23,962 bases of DNA, taken from Selaginella moellendorffii. Lineage: Eukaryota > Streptophyta > Lycopodiopsida > Selaginellales > Selaginellaceae. The position numbers and the translations under genes were made by a program. Positions 1 through 9,649 of the stretch are shown here, in pieces. The first letter of the stretch is position 1, and each line of letters begins with the position of its first letter. Under the pieces are notes generated by a model that did not search any database, had not been told where the DNA came from, and saw only the letters and a list, made by a program, of their open reading frames with translations. The DNA lies in the NCBI RefSeq assembly GCF_000143415.4, contig NW_003314382.1:88210-112171 (forward strand), given 5' to 3'.

Positions 1-114
1 GTAGCAAAAAAAACCTCCTCGAACACGTCAGACGGCAGGCAACGGAGAACTACTAGCATATTCAATAAAAATTCTATGAATATTTATTACCTCTCCTAAG
101 GTTAGGGCTTTCCC

Positions 115-1997
115 ATGACGCAGCTCTTGCGGCGTGCTGTCTCCCAGGTATCGCGTTCCCGTCTCCAGGCCACCGCCGCCAATGCAGTGCTCTCGTGTAC
201 CACTTTCAACATTCATGCTCCAATTTACAGGCGTCTGGGTCATGATGAGGTTTGTTTGATATATGCACATCCTGCTATCCATTGTTGTTTGCAGGAAAGC
301 CGCGAAAGTGAATCCCGTGAGCTTTGGCTGAGCAGGAACCAGAAAATTCTGGACCTGCTGTTGCAGAAGAACTCGTCAGTCGTATGTTTGCAGGTAGAAT
401 ACATGGCAAGTTTGTCCACGCCATAGTAGCTAATATGCTGCGCAGGAGTTTTGGCTTGCCAACGACGAGCTTGTGCAGCTGTACGATCGTCGTCTGGGTG
501 ATGCTGGTTACAAGACGTATAAGCTGGCGAGAACCAATGACCGGGGTGACGGTGAGTCTCTCTTCAAGTTAGCTCCCCCTCTCTGATCACCCGAAGTATC
601 AATTCTCAGGGCTCCTCACTGCGGTGAAGAAGGATGCACTCCGGGTGCTCGACTGTCGAGAGCTACATTTCCACGACTGCGGTGACCGTGTCGCTCAAGT
701 CCTACACCTGAAATCCAACAAGGACGACCCTCGGGAACAGCAACAAGTTGTTCTGGTCAACACTCATCTTATCTTCCCTCATGCTTCCAACTACAGCCTC
801 CTGCGGCTGCGACAGGTATGCGCTTAGGGGGAAGGCAGTTTACATTGGGATCCAGTCGCTTACTTGTGCTGTGCATTGTGCTTTGCTTGCAGGCGTATAA
901 AATTCTCAAGTATGTGGAACAGTTTAAGGACGAGCGCAGCCTGTCGCATGCGCCGGTTCTTCTCTGCGGGTACGATGTTCGGGTTCATGCTTCGGTATCT
1001 CTCATAATGTACACGAACAACGTTTTTTTTTCTTCTGTTCTTTTCTGCCTGCCTGTCTTTCAGTGACTGGAACGGAAGCAAGCGAGGCCAGGTCTACAGA
1101 TTCTTGCGCTCTCAAGGGTTTGTGTCGTCTTACGACATGGCACGGGACTACTGGGACATCGATGCAGATGCACATCGGGTAAGAAGTAAAGGCTGAGCCT
1201 CTCTAGAGGTTTACATGCTTCAACTGTTCATCAATGTCTCAGTGGGTGAGTCATCGAAACCACCTCGGGAACGTATGTGGAGTTGACTTCATATGGCTGC
1301 TGAATCCCACTCGACAGCAACCGATCCCCCTGAGGGAGAGCTGGAAAAGAGCCGTGTTTGGCATCATTAAGTTGAGTTTTTCTGCTAGCTTTGTAGACTT
1401 TTATCTGACCTGGGACTGGTTTTCGCCTTTTCAGTCGACGCTCCTTCGCGAGCATGGCAAACAGGGGCGAGATGCCTTCGGTTTCTTTCTGCAAGGCAAA
1501 GAGCATGTCACTGACCAAGATTTCCATGCCGCAATCAAGCGAGTAAGTCTTTTTGTGCTTCTTCTGAGTTCATGTTTTCTGGTGGCATACAGCTCGAGCT
1601 ATCCAAGGACGAGCTAGCAGAGGAGGATCTGGAAGGCCTGTCCAGAGAAGAGGTCGAAGAGCTCATCGTGGCTGCAGACCTCGACGCCAACGGAGTGATC
1701 GACTACAAAGATTTCCAAGTATGCTTTCTCTGGAGTCAATGGTTTACAATGCCGTGAAAACATAAATATATGCAGGAGACGCTGCTCAACCACGAGAAAA
1801 AGAGCTGGTTAACGAGGCTGTTTCAGGGGCTGCATGAGACGAAGAGCCTAGTGGGAGCGGATCTACAAGTGCAGCATGCATCATTTTATCCTCCACAAGT
1901 CGAGGAGGGGACTTGGCCCGAGAGCTATTCACTTTCAGACCATGCTCCCCTTACTGCTAGCTTTTGTCCCAGGCAGCCAGGGATGTTAGCGCTGTAA
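115..1997 (+). CDS. EF-hand-containing CCR4-like endonuclease/exonuclease/phosphatase family protein
   Basis: Ten exons: 115-249, 295-393, 446-551, 610-815, 893-969, 1064-1178, 1243-1392 (3' end uncertain), 1435-1542, 1593-1718 and 1776-1997. They join in frame to about 447 residues. The EEP nuclease fold shows its usual landmarks: TTFNI near residue 30, QEFW (Glu79), VNTHLIFPH, CGDWNG (Asp209) and a C-terminal SDHAPL (His430). These match the CCR4/nocturnin deadenylase-like branch, which cuts RNA or related phosphodiesters with divalent metal. A canonical EF-hand loop (DLDANGVIDYKD, about 361-372) lies between the GVDFIW strand and the SDH motif, inside the nuclease fold. A weaker helical segment before it may be a partner EF-hand. 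The family is known in plants (for example Arabidopsis At5g54130), so calcium-linked control is likely but inferred. The N-terminus is Arg/Ser/Ala-rich without early acids and could be an organellar presequence. Family assignment is strong; substrate is unknown. Confidence 0.9.
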
Positions 1998-3462
1998 AGT
2001 CAAACGACTTGATTTTTTGATTCGGATTCGAAACGAAAACTCGAAAACTCGAAAACTTGAAAAAACTTGAAAAGCTCTCACTTTGCTGCAGGGAGAGGCC
2101 TCTGCTCCTGGACTGCAGAGAGAGGGCGCTCCATTGGAAGCAGCTCTTCAAGCTGTTGAACCACTCCACACTTCCGTCAGTTTTGGTGACGATTGGCACA
2201 GGGTAGCGGCTGGCTTTGACCATAATCTTGTCTCCTCGCGCAACCTCTTGCCGGTGCTTTCCATCAAACGAGACGTATGCATCGTCCCTGGCGTCGCGGG
2301 GAACCTACCATGGACGCTTACAGAGAGAAAAAAAGTAAAATAGAAAAGCTGGTAGCTTGAGTTCCAAGGTGGTAGAGTCCGGGAGCACCAGAGGGCGAAA
2401 CGACAATGAGTGCGGACACACAGGAGTAAACACAATCTCAGAGACGCTGGGGTGGACCAGAGGCCCGCCTGCGGCGCTTGAGTAGCCAGTGCTCCCGGTG
2501 GGTGTTGTACCTGTAAACAAGAAAAGGAAAAGAGAGGACTACCTTTGTGATGAGGTTTCCCTCTTGGAAGCACTCTATTTTGCAGATGAAGGGGCTTCGT
2601 TCAGAATATGGTGGACGTGGATATTGTATTCATTGGGCTCGTGTTGCTGGTTGTGACGCACGATTTCACACTGTAGCCGCATCTTCATGATTACATGCAC
2701 TGTCCCGTGGAGGAGCTGCGTGAGCTCCTCCCTGTAGTTACAAAACTACAACCAAACATCAATTGTCAAGATTAAAGCACGGAAACTAATCTAGAGCCAC
2801 TTACTGGATGCCCGGACGTCATAAAACCAAGAGACCCGAGGTCGAAACAAGCAATTGGCGGTACGAACTTTGGAAAAAGGCTGGACGCATGTAGCAGTCC
2901 ACTTCCTCAAGGCTAGAAATCAACCAGCAAAAAAAAACAAAACAAAACAAAACAAAACTCATTCCTAAAGAAACTTATATGTAAAGCGATATACCCGACA
3001 TCGCCAATGGCCTGGACGAATTTGCTGCCTAATTCGTTCTCCAGTTGTGCGTGGAGATCAGGCTCAGCCAGGACTCTCACCTTTTCATTGTTCAAAAGAG
3101 ACACTACCTGTAGGGAGAGCGTAGCAAAGAAGACTTGGCAGGGTGACTTACCTTTGTGTCGAGAAGCTCGGCTCCAGGCTTCTTCAGAAGCAGTGCAGTG
3201 GTGGGAGTGCGCTTCCACACCCACCGAGCAGCTGGAAAACAGCATTGAGAGAAATGTGGCGTGAGAGATAGAAAGCACTCTTGAAGAGAAGAGGAACCTT
3301 GATCGAAAGCTGCGGTATTTGAGGCACCATTGAAGTGCGATGTCGTGATCCATCGCCAGGAGGCACCAAGCCTCCTGCAAGAACGAGCTTTGAGGCCAAA
3401 ACGAAAATATATCTAGATCACCTGCTCGTCAGACGGCGGCCGGCAGCAGCAAATCGAAACAT
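1957..3462 (-). pseudogene. NADK: NAD kinase pseudogene (NADK1-like), multiply disrupted
   Basis: On the - strand the exons 3462-3422, 3374-3298, 3231-3152 and 3107-2995 join in frame. They give a presequence-like start (MFRFAAAGRRLTSR) followed by RWVWKRTPTTALLLKKPG and VRVLAEPDLH, as in plant NAD kinases. Later pieces include LHASSLFPKFVPP, DLGSLGFMTSGHP (2912-2805), [35 protein letters not shown] and, in the last exon (2304-1957), AYVSFDGKHRQ. NAD kinase phosphorylates NAD to NADP and needs the GGDG motif, which should sit near 2897. That block is missing and the frame shifts there. The NE/DRG block is shortened and runs into a stop (2575-2577), the QGDG block is gone across a 32-nt gap too short for an intron (2542-2511), and the donor before the last exon is not GT. 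I infer a decaying copy rather than a working enzyme. The last frame overlaps the 3' end of the upstream gene by 41 bp, antisense. Confidence 0.85.
2034..2076. repeat. Short tandem repeat, CGAAAACT-like units
   Basis: At least three successive CGAAAACT units are followed by decayed A-rich versions. The repeat lies between the two facing gene tails and is read through in frame at the C-terminal end of the NAD kinase pseudogene as an Ser/Phe/Lys-rich tail. No function is evident. Confidence 0.7.
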
Positions 3463-3993
3463 AGCTGGATGATGACCGCAAAAGCAGGACGACGGCACCT
3501 TCGCTTGAGCGCCTATAGCAAAACACACGGAATCTACCAGGAACATTCCGTCGACCGAGAATACGTACCGGGAATATTCTCATCTGGCCGTGAGTGACGT
3601 GGACCCGGTTCACGGTGCCCTAAGACTTTGAACTGCCATTCCCGCCATTGGCATATTCCCAAAGTACGAGGTATCATTACACAAGAACTTGTTTTGGGGT
3701 GCCCAATTGAAAACATGGAATGATGAATGCAAAAATGCAAGTTGGATTATCCTTAGTTTCTGAGGAAAAATGATTAAAGAATATTCTAAGAATAATTTAA
3801 AATCTTGTCTTATCATAATGATGAAGATAAATAAATAATTCTAGATTATTCTTAGAATATTCTTAGAATATGTTTCTGTCCAGTCCTATTAATATAACCA
3901 GAAAGAATATTTTAATTGTTAACAGCTTTTTTAAGAATAATTTAATGTTGATTACCAGACCATTTAATTCTTTTCCAAGAGAATTTTAATCTT
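3463..3993. other. Intergenic spacer, AT-rich with an inverted repeat
   Basis: Nothing coding is convincing here. The part next to the NAD kinase start (3463-3660) is of mixed composition and could be its old promoter. From about 3720 the sequence is AT-rich and contains a 20-bp perfect inverted repeat and several TTCTTAGAAT-like words. This stretch also forms the 3' flank of the ABCC transporter. Confidence 0.6.
3777..3864. repeat. 20-bp perfect inverted repeat, 48-nt spacer
   Basis: The arms 3777-3796 and 3845-3864 are exact reverse complements built on AGAATATTCTAAGAATAAT. The DNA is AT-rich and lies 130 bp beyond the ABCC stop codon. It could be a MITE remnant or a transcript-end hairpin. 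No target-site duplication was seen. Confidence 0.7.
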
Positions 3994-6900
3994 CTACACA
4001 CCAGAGCGTGCCGAGTATTCACGGACCAGTGCTGCAAACAAAGACGTTGGTCGTTCGAGCAGCACTGACGGCCGATCGTACTCTTTCACCTCTCCTGGCA
4101 GAAAGGAGAAAAAAATAAAGAGTTAAAGCACAAGCAACATTATGAATTCATTTACCTTCGCCCATCACCAAAACTTTGTCACTGTCCATCACAGACGGGA
4201 TCCTGTGAGCCACGCTCACCACTGTCGACGACGCGAATTGCTCGCGGATCGTCTTTTGGATGACCGCGTCCGTCTGTGCGTCCACGGATGCAGTTGCCTC
4301 GTCCAGGAACAAGAGCCGGCTGTCTTTCAGCAATGCCCGTCCCAAGCAGAAGAGCTGCTTCTGCCCAACGCTCCAGTTATCGCCATTATCCACCACTGCC
4401 ACCAAAGTCTATCTCAGCTACCGACTAAGAAATCTAGGAACCATATATACCAGATGAGTCGAGCCCTCCAGTTTTCTGTTGAACAGCATCCGCCAGCTGA
4501 CACTTTCTTAGAACCTGTGGAAGAGAATTATCGTGTCCGCAAGTTTTTGAGAAAGCTAGCATACCTCCCAAATCCGATCGTCCGAGTACTGGCCAAGTGG
4601 ATCTACGTTGCTTCTTATGCTGCCTTCGAACAGTATGGGCTCCTGGGGTATGATTCCAAACCGGGACCTCAGGTCAGCTAGTCCGAGCTGTGTGATGTCA
4701 ATGCCGTCAATTCGAACTTCGCCCCCACACGGCTCTACCAGCCTGAAGAAGGCTTGAATCAGCGTCGACTTTCCACTCCCAGTTCGACCAACAACGCCAA
4801 CTTTGTCTCCTCCTTGGATAGTCAAGGTTACTCCTTTCAAGACGAGAGGAGTGTTTGGCCGATACCGAAGCTGGTAAAACGATGCAGCGTTATAATACAC
4901 GAGAGAACTTCTGTGAGAGCTTACTTGCAAGTTTCGAACAGCTACAGTTCCTTGGCTGGGCCATATTAGAGGGGCCCTGTAGTCGTCATTTATCCTCGGG
5001 GCCTCACTTTCGATGGTAGTGTACTGTCGGATTCTTTCTACAGAAACCATTTTGTTCTCCAGCATGCATGCAATCCACACCGACCAGAACAAGGACGAAT
5101 TGAGCACCAATCCATACGATAGGGCGAGACCAACATTTTCTGTAACAGAAAGGAAATGAAAAACGAGTAACACTGATCCAAAGCTTATTACCAGGTGCGA
5201 TAATACTCGCTGGAAGAGTCACGAGCAACAAAGCCGATGCACAGAGAACGATTGTGCCGAGCAGCTCTAGCCTCAATCCAAGCCACTCGTTCGAGGCAAT
5301 GTTATGAAACTCCATGCGTATGTTGGTGTTTACCCTGTCCACATTGCCATCAATAAAGCTTTCTTGCTTCTTAAACGCACGGATAGTTGGCAGTCCTGCT
5401 AATGTCTCGGAGAAGTGGAAAATGACTGGAGCTTTAGAGATAGAATCCAAACGAGTAAGTTCTCTAGATGTTGTGATATAGTAATTCTGCAAAGACGAGT
5501 TTTTCAATTCAAGAGACGAAGAAATCCTACCATACCTGGTAAAAGAGGAAAGCCCAAGCAAGAGGCAGTATGAGAAAAATCAGTGGCCACGTAACTTGGC
5601 ATGCCACTATCACAGAACCAAGAGTTCCCAAGAAAGTCGCTATGGTTCCTGATACAAAAAACGGCACGAGCACGTCAAGCTGAGCCTGATCAGTAGACGA
5701 CTGCAACAGCGAGAAACAGCAAAATTAGCAAGAAAACGAAGGAAAGAATCGAAAAACTTATCGTGCTTACTCTGCTCAAAATTCTTCCCGACGGCGTTGT
5801 GTCAAAGAAAGACATTGGACTTCGAAAAATGCTGCGCAACATGTCGAAGTAGAACATCTGTGCTGCTTTCAATCCCGCCACTGTCTGAAACGATACTCTT
5901 CCTATCACCAAAACCCAGGATATCGCGCTGAGGACCAAGTAAACTTTCACAAATGCGGCCGCACTGAAAGACGTCTTCGCCGTTTCTGCCGCAAGCCAGT
6001 AGTCACTTGCGATGCTCACCACTGTCCACAATCCTTGACACGACACAATAATGGGGAGTGTTGGCCAGCCGAATGCTTTGGTGAAGTACAGCCAGTAGAC
6101 CCTCCATCCGACTCGTCCGGCTTCTCTTTGTTCCTCGTCGATAAGCTTGGCTGAGCCTTTTAGTTTCTGCGGCTGACGGGGCTCTCTTATCGAAGGCCTT
6201 CGTTTGAATGACAGCTTTCGTTCCTGAGTAGCCTCGAGAGGGAGATCAGTAACAACATCTTGCTCGTCCATGCTAATTGATTCCATTGCGCTGTGATGAG
6301 CAGCTACTAAAACTTCCAAGTCCGTTCCTTTTTCTAAGAGTTCCGAGTACTTGCCAGATTGAACAATCGTGCCATCGCGCAGAACCTACAAAAGTTGTGG
6401 TTAAGAACGATAAATAGTAAAAGAAAAGAAGAAAACGTACCAGAACCAAGTCGGCGTGATGCAAAAATTCAACTTGATGCGTAACCAGCAACACCGTCTT
6501 CTTTCGCAAATATCCAAGTATACATTCCTACGAAATAAACAAGGCTATGTGACTCAATAATATGAACAGAAAGTTTAGAAGTTGCACCTGAAACAAGTGC
6601 GTGCCAGTGTGAGCGTCCACAGCACTGAAGACATCGTCAAGCAAATAAATGTCCGAGTCTTGGTACACAGCTCTGGCCAGCTGAATGCGCTGCTTCTGCC
6701 CACCGCTGAGATTGATACCTCGCTCTCCAATTTCCGTCTGGTCCCCGAACTCCATGAGTTTGAAGTCCTGTTCTAAGGCACACGAACGGACTACTGCAGC
6801 GTATCTCGCCTTGTCCATTGGCAAGCCGAACAAAATGTTGTCTTCAATCGTCGCGTTTTGTATCCAGGCAGTTTGTGGAACGTAGGCCGTGCTGCCGGAA

Positions 6901-9250
6901 ATTCTTACCTGGATAGATTTAAGAAAGCGTTAGACATATCATGTTCTGAGACCAGAAAGTCCTACCTTTCCCGACAGCTTGCGCATTTCTCCAAGCAAAG
7001 CCGTCAGCATCGATGACTTTCCGGATCCCACAGTCCCAACAATTGCTACAAGTTGGCCTTTCTTCACGTGGACATTGATATCTTTCAGCGTGGGTTCATC
7101 CTCTTCCCAGGAAAACGTCCCGTCCTCAACATCGACGGCAGCATCGGCATCCGCTGGTAGCTTCTCCACAGCTTTCGTGTCCAGTTCATCACTGACCATG
7201 TACTTATCCAGCCGCTCTAGCGACACCAGCGATTGCGAGATGGAGATGAGTGCCTGAGGAAATGCTCGGACAGGCTCTTGCAGTATGCGAAAAGTTGCGG
7301 TGGCTGTAAAAACTTTGGCGGCAGTTAGCTCGACGTTGAATACCACACAAGCCGCAAAAGTTACCGTCGCCACCAGCGAAGAACACATCCACAGGGCTGC
7401 TATATTCTGAGCAAGGACGATTAGGAACTTGCGTAGAGATGTGTACTCCCTCATCCTGTACCCCTCGACTCGGCCTAGAAAGTGGTCCTCCCACGCCTGG
7501 AACTTGATGATCTTCATAAAGTTGAGAACCTCGCTCGTAGCTTTCATCCGTTCGTCTCTCATGGCCATGAGTTTGGTCTGGTGTTCTCGCTGCTTCTTTG
7601 TGTAGTAAAAGTTGAGGGCGATAATAATCGCCATGACAAAAAAGCCGGCTAGCATAGGCAATCCCATAACTCCGTACAAGATGGCGAGAGCTATGCAAAC
7701 TTGTGCCGGAAGAACCCAGAGGTTGTGGAGCTGGTACATCAGATCCGAGAGCTGCTGAGCATCCACCACCATGTAATTCACAATGTGGCCAACTCCATGA
7801 CCCTGCTTGGACGAGCTCGAGAGACGAAGGCCTTTCTGGTAAACAGCAGCGATAATCGTCGAGCGAACCATCATTCCCAGCTTCATACTTTGGAAGTTAT
7901 ACTGATGAGACGAGAACACCTCTATGACTTTAGCGATCAGCAAAACCAGGACGAGAAGGTATCCTTCGTAAGCCGGGCCTTGATAAGCATTTGCGGTATA
8001 GCTGACAAACCTCTGAATGAGAATCGGACCAGCGTACATGACGCAAAGCCTGATCAAAGCCAGCAGTCCGTTGCGAAAGAGAATGCCGCCAAAGCATTTT
8101 AGTAACGTCGATCTCACAGGATGGCTGCCCGGGTCGTTCTCTGGCCAGTCCCTCTTAAAACGCGAATAGTTACTCTCAGCTCTGTCGTCGGGTGCCAGCA
8201 GCGGAATATCATGGAGTTGGAGCGGACTCTTGTATCCCTTGTCTAGCAGCGGTGTCAACCACTTCCACACGGCCCTGTTGAAGACCCCGGCAGTAGCGTA
8301 CCCCGTCGTAGGAAGGACCTCTTCAGCAATGCCATCGTCCACAACTTTCTCCAAATGCCCGTTCTCCAGCAGTGGTTTGGCCACGCTCGAAGAACAAATG
8401 ACAATGCCTGTCCAGCCTCGGATAGCCACCACGAGAAAGAATATAGAAACCGGGAACATAACCAGCGAGACGATGCCATTGCCAGCAAGGTGAGCATCGA
8501 ATCTTAGTACTACTCTCTGCACTGCAGTAGAGAAAAGCAAGGCTGACAACAAAAAATCAATCACCCACCAGGATCGAATCGTCCAAGGGTGGACAAGGAT
8601 ATTAAACTTCTTCTCGTGTCCAACGATGACGACAAAGCAGAGCCACTTGAAACTCTGTATGGTGGAAAACATAATGTCGACTGTAGCAACCGAAGCTTCT
8701 TCGCGGGCCAGTTTAAGCCAGAGCAGACAAGCATCCACGGCGGCGTAGAGAATGCCCGCCATAGATGCGAGAGCCAGAGTTGCGTGAAACATCTTCGTGG
8801 ACTTAGTAGTCGTCACCTCTTTCCCATAGCTGGAGTGTCGTGATGTTCTAAGCTGCGAGGCCGTCTTTATGATTGCCAGCACCACGAACACCGCTAGAAA
8901 GAGGAGCTGGATCACGGAAACGATCGCCCGTTGCGAGCAGGGATTGAAGAGATAGAACATGATCCAGTCGAGCGTAGATTCGGTGCCAGAATTCGTGGAG
9001 CATATCTGGAGGAGGAGGAAATCTCGGGACGAAACTTCTGGTGGTCAAGCCAAAACTTTAATGCTATGTAACCAATGTAACCAAGAACACTAACGACGTA
9101 CCATCCATCGTGAAGCCAAAGAGGAGGGATTTCGACAGATATAGAAATGCCGCTGGCCAAGAGGCCCTCAAGAACAGTCGAGCTGGTGAAACGAGCAGTG
9201 ACAAACCACTCAAACTGAGAAGATCTTACCAGAGCGATGGAGAGCTCCAT
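3994..9250 (-). CDS. ABCC: ABC transporter, C subfamily (MRP-type full transporter)
   Basis: Twelve exons: 9250-9230, 9005-6966, 6908-6588, 6527-6441, 6385-5771, 5700-5536, 5486-5192, 5139-4925, 4870-4565, 4514-4451, 4395-4156 and 4094-3994. They join in one frame to 1489 residues, the normal size for plant ABCC proteins. The order is an N-terminal hydrophobic TMD0, TMD1, NBD1, TMD2, NBD2. NBD1 has Walker [10 protein letters not shown] (664-672), signature LSGGQ (754-758) and Walker B IYLLDD. NBD2 has Walker [10 protein letters not shown] (1281-1289), signature WSVGQ (1384-1388) and Walker B LLFLDE (Asp1408, Glu1409). Both sites look intact. The nearest known group is the Arabidopsis ABCC4/ABCC14 type, which exports conjugates or folates; the substrate cannot be read here. 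The start is the uncertain part. I chose a 7-codon first exon spliced over a 224-nt intron because it supplies the usual N-terminal segment. Met23 at 8960 is the alternative. Confidence 0.92.
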
Positions 9251-9307
9251 GAATCCTTGTGAATCACGCACCAGCCTTCGAAATATCGATGCCGCCGGGG
9301 CTGTGAA

Positions 9308-9432
9308 TGAAATATCGATCCACCGATCGAGATCGCTGCCGAAATATCGATCGACAAAGATCGCTGCTGCCGAAAATCGATCGACAAAGATCGTTGCCGC
9401 CGAGATATCGATCGACAAAGATCGCTGCTGCC
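9308..9432. repeat. Minisatellite, about 30-bp GATCGACAAAGATCG units
   Basis: Three good copies of a roughly 30-bp unit built on ATCGATCGACAAAGATCG and GCTGCTGCCG run from about 9340, after one degenerate copy. The units are rich in ATCGAT and CGATCG palindromes. The array lies about 60-180 bp upstream of the proposed ABCC start codon, in its likely promoter or 5' UTR. Open frames across it in several phases are by-products of the repeat. Confidence 0.8.
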
Positions 9433-9649
9433 GAAGGCCGGGACCTTCCACAAACTTGGGGCGCGATCGATGATCGATTGCGCTGCCGCGGCGTCTGTCG
9501 GCGAGCGAGCGCCCCGCCAAGCCCAGGGACCGCCTTGGAGAAAAAAAAGAATTTTGACCCTACAATACAAGCATCGTACGCCAGTAACATTTTGGAAGCT
9601 TGTAATTAAATGAATTTCTCCCTCTTCTTCTTTCTTTCGTCAGGGAAGT
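9433..9649. other. Intergenic DNA between VEFS gene 3' end and ABCC upstream repeat
   Basis: A GC-rich patch (9440-9530) is followed by a purine-rich and then pyrimidine-rich stretch. I see no gene. It must contain the 3' UTR of the VEFS-box gene and the outer promoter of the ABCC gene, both on the - strand. Confidence 0.5.

Noticed and set aside
2148-2573. A 141-codon - strand frame over the NAD kinase region
   Set aside because: It is out of phase with the conserved NAD kinase pieces in the same place and crosses their junctions; it is a shadow frame.
4396-4450. Apparent frameshift between ABCC exons 10 and 11
   Set aside because: The first acceptors tried put the frame out, but the CAG at 4398-4396 gives a 55-nt intron and restores [12 protein letters not shown] in frame.
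8912-9609. Several overlapping frames on both strands upstream of the ABCC gene
   Set aside because: They repeat the same peptide in different phases because of the 30-bp minisatellite and show no protein family.
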